Below, one piece after another: positions 18,731 through 25,625 of a stretch of DNA of 64,000 bases (positions are counted from its first letter, which is position 1; the number at the start of each line of letters is the position of its first letter). The notes beneath the pieces were generated by a model. It saw nothing but the letters and a program-made list of their open reading frames with translations. It was not told the DNA's origin and did not search any database. The DNA is from Methylomonas methanica (GTDB lineage: Bacteria; Pseudomonadota; Gammaproteobacteria; Methylococcales; Methylomonadaceae), in NCBI RefSeq assembly GCF_001644035.1, contig NZ_LUUG01000059.1, positions 1 to 64,000 of the forward strand, read 5' to 3'. The translations under genes and the position numbers were made by a program.

Positions 18731-19621
18731 GTGGCTGCTAAGCGTTATGAGGTAATAGTTCAATCTCGTGTTGCTGTTGATCCTGGTTACACGTTGCCGA
18801 AAAAGGATACCCGTAAGCTTTCAGACTTCGTCAATCTTTGGTATCAGTCTACAGGCCAGTTGCTCAATTCAGGTCAGGATAGCTTTCAGCGTATGATTCA
18901 AGCTAGTGCAAAAATGGGTAATCCCGTTATGACCGTTTTTAAACCTGTTGTTTTTATTGAATACCGTTCGGCTCGTATCACTGAAGGTACAAAACCGGCG
19001 ACACTCAACCGCGAGTTACAAACCTTTAAAGCGGTTTTTAATGATCTGATTCGTTCTGGCCAATATGAGGGTAAAAACCATTTTTCAGCGATAAAGCAAA
19101 TTCGTCTTTCTGAGCCTAAAACTGTTTTCTTATCAACTGACCAGATAAAAAAGCTCTTTTCTTATCTCGAAAAAAGCGAATCTGATGCTTATCTGATAGC
19201 GTTGGTGTGCCTGGCTACAGGTGCCAGGTGGGGTGAGGCTCAAAGCCTGGCTTTATCAGATTTGTCTAACAATATGGTTCATTATCATGAAACCAAGTCT
19301 AAAAAATCTCGATCGGTGCCTATCTCTGAGGCTCTTTATAAGCGTCTACATGATCGCTTAATTCTCGACCGGCTGACTGATAGCTATTCGACATTTACAC
19401 CCAGGCTTTATGAGTCGGGAATAAATCTCCCTGAAGGTCAGCGAACCCATGTTTTAAGGCATACGTTCGCCTCACATTACATGATGAATGGCGGTAATAT
19501 TCTTGCGCTACAAAAGATTCTAGGCCATTCGTCATTAAACATGACAATGAAGTACAGCCACTTGGCTCCTGATTATTTACGGGAAATTTTACAAACTAAT
19601 CCGGCGTTGACACTTTGTTGA
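18731..19621 (+). CDS. Tyrosine recombinase (phage-type integrase), probably 5'-damaged
   Basis: 296 aa from a GTG at 18731. The catalytic residues are visible: Arg in ATGARWGEAQSL, Lys in ETKSKKSRSVP, HxxR as HVLRHTFASHYM, His/Trp-like in LGHSSLNMTMKYSHL, with the nucleophilic Tyr in KYSH. In-frame coding continues upstream without an ATG: SGKRIRKTFDTKVAAKRYE, a normal arm-binding N-terminus, begins near 18695, so the natural start is lost or frameshifted. Base composition is visibly more AT-rich than the neighbours, which points to transfer. The gene ends 72 bp from the 3' end of tRNA-Lys, the standard place for an island integrase. Confidence 0.8.
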   Translation: MAAKRYEVIVQSRVAVDPGYTLPKKDTRKLSDFVNLWYQSTGQLLNSGQDSFQRMIQASAKMGNPVMTVFKPVVFIEYRSARITEGTKPATLNRELQTFKAVFNDLIRSGQYEGKNHFSAIKQIRLSEPKTVFLSTDQIKKLFSYLEKSESDAYLIALVCLATGARWGEAQSLALSDLSNNMVHYHETKSKKSRSVPISEALYKRLHDRLILDRLTDSYSTFTPRLYESGINLPEGQRTHVLRHTFASHYMMNGGNILALQKILGHSSLNMTMKYSHLAPDYLREILQTNPALTLC

Positions 19622-19636
19622 CACTGCTACCAAACA

Positions 19637-19673
19637 GGCAAAAAAAAGCTGTAAGGCGTAAACCTAACAGCTT
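19637..19673 (-). terminator. Rho-independent terminator of tRNA-Lys
   Basis: On the minus strand the hairpin AAGCTGTTAGG...CCTTACAGCTT (19646-19673) is followed by a run of eight T. It lies just after the 3' end of the tRNA and also closes the integrase gene on the other strand. Confidence 0.8.
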
Positions 19674-19692
19674 GATTTTACTAGTCATTCGA

Positions 19693-19768
19693 TGGTGGGT
19701 CGTGTGCGATTCGAACGCACGACCATCGCATTAAAAGTGCGGTGCTCTACCGGCTGAGCTAACGACCC
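19693..19768 (-). tRNA. tRNA-Lys (anticodon UUU)
   Basis: 76 nt on the minus strand, with encoded CCA at 19693-19695. The acceptor stem GGGTCGT pairs with ACGACCC. The D stem/loop contains AGCCGGTAGA, the anticodon loop is CTTTTAA (anticodon 19733-19735), and the T loop has GTTCGAATC. All standard positions are present. It is flanked by an integrase gene on its 3' side. No second copy of the tRNA 3' end is visible between 18.1 and 19.7 kb. Confidence 0.97.
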
Positions 19769-19840
19769 TGATTGAGCCGCCCATTATACTTAAAATTATC
19801 TTCTTTGCAACGATTAATTGTAATAATTACAAAAATTCGG

Positions 19841-19907
19841 GAGTCGCTATTTTTGCCGAAAGACTTTTTCGAGTTTCCCCCGCAGGAAAAATCGGCAAAA
19901 ACGACTC
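19841..19907. repeat. 67-bp hairpin element
   Basis: Outer arms GAGTCG / CGACTC (19841-19846, 19902-19907) and perfect inner arms TTTTTGCCGA / TCGGCAAAAA (19850-19859, 19892-19901) enclose about 30 bases. It sits in the gene-free 380 bp between tRNA-Lys and regA and may be a small mobile repeat. Otherwise nothing gene-like is visible in 19770-20152. Confidence 0.5.
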
Positions 19908-20152
19908 GAACGCTTATGCCTGCGGCGCCCCGACTCGTCCGCGCTATCTCGTTCCGACCCAGCAAAGGGCGGAACATAGGCTCTCTGATGACTTAACCCC
20001 GTACCGCGATGCCTTTGCAGGCTTTCTCCACTTAGCTATGAAAACCCGTCCGGCGCTAAGGCTATCAGGGACTAAAAATGTTCACTTCGCTCGCGCTCCG
20101 TTTCAAATATATTCAGCGAGAGCACTCTTACTGCAAATTAAATCAGGCCTTC

Positions 20153-20701
20153 TCATTCCTTCACCGGCCTTTTTTCCAACTTTCTTTGCAATGTTCTTCT
20201 GTGCATATTCAACGCTCTGGCGGCGGCGGAGATGTTGCCGTCGTGTTGCATCAGCACTTTTTGTAAATGCTCCCACTCCAAGCGCTTAACCGATAGCGGA
20301 TTGTCACTAATAGCTACAGACGCATCACCTTCGTTTTTGTATAAGGCACTGACAATCTCATCGGCGTTGGCCGGTTTGGTCAGATAATGGATCGCGCCCA
20401 ATTTTATAGCCTCCACCGCAGTGGCAATACTGGCGAAGCCAGTCAACATGACGATTTGGGTATTGTCATCCAAGGAAATCAATTTCTTGACCATTTCCAG
20501 ACCGGAATCGAAACCGATCCGTAAGTCGATTACCGCATATTCAGGCTCGGTTTGTTCCGCCAGCTTCATTGCCGTATCGACATCGTTGGCGACGGTCACT
20601 TGAAAATTGCGCTTTTCCAACGCCGGCTTCAACACCGAACAAAAGGTGACATCATCATCGACCAGCAGTAAATTGGGTTTATCCATAGGTAATTCGTTCA
20701 T
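20153..20701 (-). CDS. regA: Redox response regulator, RegA/PrrA/ActR family
   Basis: 182 aa. The receiver domain has the acidic pocket LLLVDDD and the phospho-acceptor Asp in YAVIDLRIGFDSGLEM, followed by MLTGFASIATAVEAIKLGA and the conserved Lys in YLTKPAN. The C-terminal Fis-type helix-turn-helix GNISAAARALNMHRRTLQRKL is the highly conserved RegA DNA-binding end. It controls redox- and energy-linked genes in other proteobacteria; targets here are unknown. It overlaps the regB 3' end by 23 bp, so the two are co-translated. A second in-frame ATG lies at 20686. Confidence 0.9.
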   Translation of the reverse strand: MNELPMDKPNLLLVDDDVTFCSVLKPALEKRNFQVTVANDVDTAMKLAEQTEPEYAVIDLRIGFDSGLEMVKKLISLDDNTQIVMLTGFASIATAVEAIKLGAIHYLTKPANADEIVSALYKNEGDASVAISDNPLSVKRLEWEHLQKVLMQHDGNISAAARALNMHRRTLQRKLEKRPVKE

Positions 20702-22052
20702 GCGTACTCTCCTTAGCTAATAGCGGCAAACTGATCTCAACGCAGGCACCGCCCGACTCTAAATTACTGAACTGTATTTTACCGCCGAGTCGCTTGATAG
20801 TGGTATAGGTCAAGAACAAGCCAACACCCATGCCTTGCTTATTGCTCTTGACCGGTTGATGCCCGGCAAACTCAATAAATTCGGCGGGCAGGCCTGGTCC
20901 AAAATCCCGGATTTTCAGGTTTAGCGTTTCCTCATCCCATTCCACATGAAACTCGATGCCTGCATCGACCGGCGACGCCTCGGCAGCATTATTCAAGATA
21001 TTGATGATGGAGTGAGTCACGGTGCGCTCCGCAATCACGCGCGCCTCCATATCCACATTCGGCGAAATAAATAGTTTGAGCCGGGTAGCGGCTTTATGCG
21101 TACGCCACTGGCCCAGCACTTCATCGATATACTCGCTCACCAGCATCACCTTGCCGGATTCCGCCCGCATCTCGCCGGCAGAGGCCGACATCACCGACAA
21201 GGCCTGTTTACAGCGATCAATCTGCTGCTGAACGATCACCAGCTTCTGATGCATATCCGGGTAACGATGCTCCGACAACTCTTCCGCCATTTCATGCGTC
21301 AATATTGCAATCGTGCCCAGCGGCGTGCCCATGTCATGCGCCGCACTAGCTGCCAAGGTACCCAAAGACACCACCCGCTCATCGCGTAATGCACTCTCGC
21401 GGGCGTCGGCCAAATTGCGCTCTCGTTCCTTCAAGGTCTTGGACAGTTCGACCACAAAAAACGCTACCAGTCCGGCGCTAAACACAAAACCAAACCACAT
21501 ACCAAATACATGCAGATTGAAATAGCGCCTGTCGTTCATCAAATGCATTTGCAGACTCATTTCCGGCGTCATCTCCGCCATCGCCGGATGTGCCATATGC
21601 GGCTCTACGGCCGGCAAGGGTACGTTGTAGGCAATCAACACCGTATAGACACAGGATGTAATGATCACCATATTCCAGGCGTAAGCTTGCGGCAGCATGA
21701 TAGCGGTAACAATCAAAGGTAATAGAAATACCCAAATGATCGGATTTGACGCGCCACCAGTGAGATAAAGCAAATAGGCCAGCGCCAACACATCCATGCA
21801 TATTTGCGAAAAAATCTCGTGCTCGGTGACCTCTTCCGGAGTTCTCAGCCGCAGCCAGGTGTATAGATTGAGTATGGAAATCGCAAAAATCGCCAGCCAC
21901 AACTGATTTTGCGGCAAATTGATACCTAAGCCGTTCACCGCGATAAACACCGCGACCGTGACGGCAAACAGCATTAAATTCCTAAGGATGTATAACCACC
22001 GCAGGTTTTCCCGAATGGAAATTTCGGCTTTGGGCAGAATGTGTGAAAGCAT
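20679..22052 (-). CDS. regB: Redox sensor histidine kinase, RegB/PrrB family
   Basis: 457 aa. About six N-terminal transmembrane helices include the quinone-site heptapeptide region as GGASNPI (consensus GGxxNPF). The H-box is SAAHDMGTPLGTIAILTHEM, and the redox-sensing cysteine context IDRCKQAL follows, as in RegB. The ATPase has an N-box (INILNNAAEAS), a G1 DFGPGLP and a G2 GMGVGLFLTYTTIKRLGG. It would autophosphorylate and pass phosphate to RegA in response to the redox state of the quinone pool. It is first in the pair and overlaps regA. Confidence 0.9.
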   Translation of the reverse strand: MLSHILPKAEISIRENLRWLYILRNLMLFAVTVAVFIAVNGLGINLPQNQLWLAIFAISILNLYTWLRLRTPEEVTEHEIFSQICMDVLALAYLLYLTGGASNPIIWVFLLPLIVTAIMLPQAYAWNMVIITSCVYTVLIAYNVPLPAVEPHMAHPAMAEMTPEMSLQMHLMNDRRYFNLHVFGMWFGFVFSAGLVAFFVVELSKTLKERERNLADARESALRDERVVSLGTLAASAAHDMGTPLGTIAILTHEMAEELSEHRYPDMHQKLVIVQQQIDRCKQALSVMSASAGEMRAESGKVMLVSEYIDEVLGQWRTHKAATRLKLFISPNVDMEARVIAERTVTHSIINILNNAAEASPVDAGIEFHVEWDEETLNLKIRDFGPGLPAEFIEFAGHQPVKSNKQGMGVGLFLTYTTIKRLGGKIQFSNLESGGACVEISLPLLAKESTHERITYG

Positions 22053-22340
22053 AGAAACAACACTAAATTTAAGAAAGCGTCGCAGCGATATACGACCGCC
22101 GTTCGCTTAACATGATGGAAAGCCGATCAAATTTGGATGCCGGTCACCGGAGTATTCTCAATCGACTTTCGCGAGTCAAACCGTCACCCTGTTTTATTCG
22201 CCAAATATTAACTGCTAGTCTTCGGCGAACAAAATTGAGCTAGCCAATTAATAAGAACTAAAGAAAAATCCACGAGCTAGTCATTTCGAAGCAAGCGGCA
22301 CGATCTCACGAATCATGCCCCTAAAAAATAGTGCGGCATA

Positions 22341-22616
22341 TCACGCATTAGCCAAACGCCAACCGCCGTTTTTATCCACCCATCTCATGCTCAGCCAATA
22401 CCAGAACGTCATGGGCAGCATCATCGCGAACCATTCCCAGTCGTCTATTAAAAATAACTTGGCAACCCAGCCGTTGCCGTCGAAATATAGCGGCCAAGGC
22501 ACACAGTAAACGGTAAAAACAATACTACTCCAGATCAACAGTAACGCGCCTTTGCGGGTTTCTATACTGGATAGGGCCAAGAACACCCACAGCGGGGTTT
22601 TATCGGTTTTTTGCAT
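22341..22616 (-). CDS. Small membrane protein of unknown function
   Basis: 91 aa from the ATG at 22616, with a GGAGAG site 6 bases upstream. Two hydrophobic segments are seen (GALLLIWSSIVFTVYCVPWPLYF, split across a turn, and WFAMMLPMTFWYWLSMRWV). It is rich in tryptophan and appears to be a two-helix inner-membrane protein. No named family is recognised with confidence. It lies alone between regB and the PEP-CTERM genes. Confidence 0.6.
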   Translation of the reverse strand: MQKTDKTPLWVFLALSSIETRKGALLLIWSSIVFTVYCVPWPLYFDGNGWVAKLFLIDDWEWFAMMLPMTFWYWLSMRWVDKNGGWRLANA

Positions 22617-22989
22617 ACATCTCTCCACTGAAAAATCTCGTGCCAACCCAATTAGCGGCGCAACAACCTAACAATAAATGACTAGAAAAGAAAGAAATTC
22701 CTGATCAAATCCGCCAAAACAAAATTCACCACCAAACCCTGATTAATCACCAATAATTGAACTGTGTTATATAAAACATAGTTCTGAGCTATTTCACTGA
22801 GTTTCGCCCGAGACTCAGTCAAGCCACCCCAAGCAAAATAAGCCGTAATACAATGAAATATATATGCTTTATTAAACTGGCCCATTATTCGCTTTAACTA
22901 GTGCGCTTGCTTCGTGGTTTGCTCTCCGAAAAGCGGTTAGTAGTTATCTATCCCTGCCATGTCTGCCGCTGGCGTAATTAGCAAATCTC
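22617..22989. other. Intergenic region without a supported gene
   Basis: A minus-strand frame of 67 codons at 22682-22885 has no domain, and its ribosome binding site is unclear. I do not call it. The right-hand end leads into the candidate riboswitch. Confidence 0.4.
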
Positions 22990-23075
22990 TGGAAGCAAGA
23001 ATTGCCACACCCGTCGTGAGGCGGGGCCGGAAAGCCGCGGTTCTTAAAATAATAAGAAAGCCAGGCTGCTAGCTG
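22990..23075 (+). ncRNA. Candidate cyclic-di-GMP-I (GEMM)-like riboswitch
   Basis: The segment reads ATTGCCACACC, a CCCGTC-GTGA-GGCGGG stem closed by a GNRA tetraloop, then GGCCGGAAAGCC, a second stem TTCTT/AAGAA, and AGCCAGGCTGC. This order matches the GEMM layout (GGCAAACC, tetraloop stem P2, GACGCAAAGCC, P3, AGCCGGGTTGCC). The core differs at two positions (GCCGGAAAGCC for GACGCAAAGCC). It lies about 90 bp upstream of a PEP-CTERM exoprotein gene, and genes of this kind are known GEMM targets. No covariance search was run, so it remains a candidate. Confidence 0.5.
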
Positions 23076-23165
23076 CTGTGGGTGATAGCCATTCTATTTT
23101 TAATAAATTGGCGAGTCATTGAGGGCATTTACTTCTGCGCTTACTACTTTCTTTCGAGGGAAATA

Positions 23166-24143
23166 ATGAAAAATTTTGCAAAAATAGTTGCTGCATCGAC
23201 TACTCTGGTGGCGTCTCTAGCCATGTCTCCAACCGTATTCGCTCATAACAGCTACAACGTGGGCGGCTACGGAAATATTAGCCCTACCGGAGGCACCGCC
23301 GGACTTCCAGGCGGCACATCGGGCGCCAATGCTATCGCCCAAACCTTGGCGGGTAATCAAGCCGTTTGGACGAACGGACCCATTTCTCCGTGGCTGGACT
23401 CCAGCACAACGCTGACTTCCATAGGCTACTTGGGGCTACACAATAGAACCACTACGCGCATAGTCGAGACCGGCAACTATTGCGGCGGCACGACAACAGC
23501 GGATTGCGTCGGCACGGCAAATACCAATACAAACAGCCTGCTAAGACAAGTCTACAACTACAACCACAACGCAGCCAACGCCGGTAATCAGTTACCTACC
23601 GATGTTCAGTTTGCGGTTGGCGCCAACTCCTGGCAAGCCGGGGTTTCTGCCGCCAATACCGGTTTGGATTTCGCCAATGTTCACACCAGCACTGGAAGTG
23701 GCAATCCGGAAGCTAACCTGCTGACTGCCGGTCCGCTGTATTTGAACATCACCTTGGAAGACGATTTGAGCGACATCGCTCTCGGCTCTCAGAAATTGGC
23801 ATTTTCGGTGTATGGCGGTTGGGCACAAGGCCCAGGTTTAACCGGGTTGACATTGCTGACCACGCAATTGGCAGCCAATGCCGGCGATAGCTTCGGTGTA
23901 AGTTTAGCGTTGCAAGGTTATGAGTTTAATGGAGCAGGAACTGGCGGGGAATACACCATCGCAATAGGCGACCAAAGCGCAGCTGGCGGCAAATACAAGC
24001 TGACACTGACTACCAACGCAGTGGCGCAGTATGCCAACAATATCGTGGTCGCTTCCGTTCCAGTCCCAGGCGCAGTCTGGCTGTTTGGCAGCGCATTGGC
24101 AGGTTTCGTTGGTTTTGGTCGTCGTAAAACAACTGCGGCTTAA
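23166..24143 (+). CDS. PEP-CTERM sorting-domain exoprotein
   Basis: 325 aa from the ATG at 23166 (GAGGG site upstream). A Sec signal peptide (KIVAASTTLVASLAMSPTVFA) is followed by a glycine-, asparagine- and threonine-rich beta-type secreted region with two cysteines (NYCGGTTTADC). The C-terminus VPVPGAVWLFGSALAGFVGF then RRK is a PEP-CTERM anchor: sorting motif, hydrophobic helix and basic tail, recognised by exosortase and linked to extracellular matrix. The function of the exposed part is unknown. A possible c-di-GMP riboswitch lies in its leader, and a second PEP-CTERM gene follows after a terminator. Confidence 0.85.
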   Translation: MKNFAKIVAASTTLVASLAMSPTVFAHNSYNVGGYGNISPTGGTAGLPGGTSGANAIAQTLAGNQAVWTNGPISPWLDSSTTLTSIGYLGLHNRTTTRIVETGNYCGGTTTADCVGTANTNTNSLLRQVYNYNHNAANAGNQLPTDVQFAVGANSWQAGVSAANTGLDFANVHTSTGSGNPEANLLTAGPLYLNITLEDDLSDIALGSQKLAFSVYGGWAQGPGLTGLTLLTTQLAANAGDSFGVSLALQGYEFNGAGTGGEYTIAIGDQSAAGGKYKLTLTTNAVAQYANNIVVASVPVPGAVWLFGSALAGFVGFGRRKTTAA

Positions 24144-24154
24144 TCAACAAGTAG

Positions 24155-24193
24155 GTATCCGCGTTATGGAAAATGCGGATACTTTGTCTTTTT
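24155..24193 (+). terminator. Rho-independent terminator
   Basis: GTATCCGC (24155-24162) pairs perfectly with GCGGATAC (24175-24182), followed by TTTGTCTTTTT. It separates the two PEP-CTERM genes. Confidence 0.85.
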
Positions 24194-24218
24194 ATGTGAT
24201 TATTTTGGGAAGAACAGT

Positions 24219-25013
24219 ATGAATAGAAAGCTTCATAAAGCGATTGTCGGCATTTTGGGCACCGTAGCTTTGGCTGCATCATCGCACGCGAATGCATTGG
24301 GTGTTGCTGAAGTAGATTTAGGTACTTTCACTGGAAGCGCCTTGGCAGGAACCAGCACTGCCGGGAAAAAGTCATGGGCAGATTCTATTTCCGGATCTAA
24401 TGGTTTTGGCTGGGTGCATACCGGTTCTACCTTCGCCAAGTTGCAAGTGGGTTCGGCTGCGCAGATCGCCAGTGGCGCGACGGTAAATTTGACTATTAAG
24501 ATGACTGCGGCCGCCACTAATGGCATCGATAATCCAGCGTTTTCAGTTTGGACCAGCGGCACCAGTGATTTTAACTTATCCGCAGGTGGTTTTGGCTTGC
24601 ATACATACTCTCAAGTTCGCGGCCCGGCGGATGGCGGTGTGTCGGATAACGCCTCGTTAGGTAACATTGGCATCACTGACTTCATCGGTTACAGCAATTC
24701 CGGTGGTTCGTTTACCAATGGTGATGGTGACGCTGTCGGTGCGGGTGGTGTTTCTTCATCGCCATGGGTTTCTGCTATCGCCTCTTCTTGGGCAAGCGGC
24801 GCTGATTTCTCGTCTTTGACATTAAGCGGACTAAAATCGGGATATTATCTGATTGCTGCGGGTGGCAGTTGTTTCGACGGAACGTGTGCGGCGGGAAGTA
24901 GCTTTAATTTGGAAGTGACTGCCGCTCCCGTGCCTGTTCCAGCTGCTGTTTGGCTGTTCGGCTCGGCAATGGCGGGTCTCATTGGCGTCGGTAAACGCAA
25001 ACGCTCAGCATAA
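24219..25013 (+). CDS. PEP-CTERM sorting-domain exoprotein
   Basis: 264 aa. A signal peptide ends near ALAASSHANA, and the mature region is serine/glycine-rich and beta-type, with a cysteine pair (GGSCFDGTCAAG). The C-terminal anchor reads PVPVPAAVWLFGSAMAGLIG followed by KRKR, the same sorting signal as the upstream gene. The two proteins are otherwise different. A GGGAAG ribosome binding site precedes the ATG. The exposed domain is not recognised; a surface or extracellular-matrix role is inferred from the anchor. Confidence 0.82.
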   Translation: MNRKLHKAIVGILGTVALAASSHANALGVAEVDLGTFTGSALAGTSTAGKKSWADSISGSNGFGWVHTGSTFAKLQVGSAAQIASGATVNLTIKMTAAATNGIDNPAFSVWTSGTSDFNLSAGGFGLHTYSQVRGPADGGVSDNASLGNIGITDFIGYSNSGGSFTNGDGDAVGAGGVSSSPWVSAIASSWASGADFSSLTLSGLKSGYYLIAAGGSCFDGTCAAGSSFNLEVTAAPVPVPAAVWLFGSAMAGLIGVGKRKRSA

Positions 25014-25123
25014 ATGAAATAACGGTAAATAGGATCGCCCTGAAGAAAAGGGGCATAAGTTTTAATACAGGAGTTTTTAAAACGCAGGAATGTTAACGGA
25101 TTAACCAGTGTATGGAAGCATTC

Positions 25124-25162
25124 AACCCCGAATTACGGCATGAAGCCGGTTCGGGGTTTTTT
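25124..25162 (+). terminator. Strong rho-independent terminator
   Basis: AACCCCGA (25124-25131) pairs with TCGGGGTT (25151-25158) around an ACGGC/GCCG-type inner stem and runs into a T6 tract. It lies about 110 bp after the second PEP-CTERM gene and before the frameshifted gene. Confidence 0.85.
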
Positions 25163-25625
25163 ATGGCTAAAATTATGAGTAGCCCAAAATTCATCCTGAT
25201 TAGTTTTACGGGTAGCTGCGAACCAACGCACCTATTAACAATTGAAATACTGAGCGATTACGCGCTCTTTTTAAAGACGATGGTATCTTTGGCGTTGAAC
25301 TATGTCGGCTTTACTCGTGGCGAAGGCTCTACTGCTGTTGCATCGGTTTACAGAACGCTGAAGCAAGTCATGCTCAATGTCCGCGTATTTGTCACGGAGA
25401 AAACAGAAGTGACGGATTTTATCCAACCGAGCGATAGCGTTGGATCATCAAAACCGCGATTTACGGGCGCCATGGTTGATAAGCCACGAATACACTTTGA
25501 GCGAAAAAGGCGATTTAGTGATTACCGACGATGACAACCCGATGGCAAGTTTGCAAATTAGAGCAGTGGAGCGGTGTCTGCAAAAGCTCTTGAAACGGCT
25601 ACCACCTGACTTGTTGATCTTATAA
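25163..25625 (+). pseudogene. Frameshifted gene of unknown function
   Basis: Frame 1 encodes MAKIMSSPKFILISFTGSC through FTGAMVDKPRIHFERK and then goes out of frame. A second frame continues with GDLVITDDDNPMASLQIRAV and CLQKLLKRLPPDLLIL. The switch falls in a run of five A at about 25503-25507; four A would join HFERK to GDLVITDDD. The second frame stops with TAA at 25623-25625, overlapping the ATG of the next gene (TAATG), which supports an originally intact, translationally coupled protein of about 150 aa. No family is recognised. Confidence 0.55.

Noticed and set aside
18187-19768. Duplicate att site from the tRNA-Lys 3' end
   Set aside because: I looked for a second copy of the tRNA 3' sequence on the integrase side and saw none.
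22682-22885. 67-codon minus-strand open frame
   Set aside because: No clear ribosome binding site or domain.
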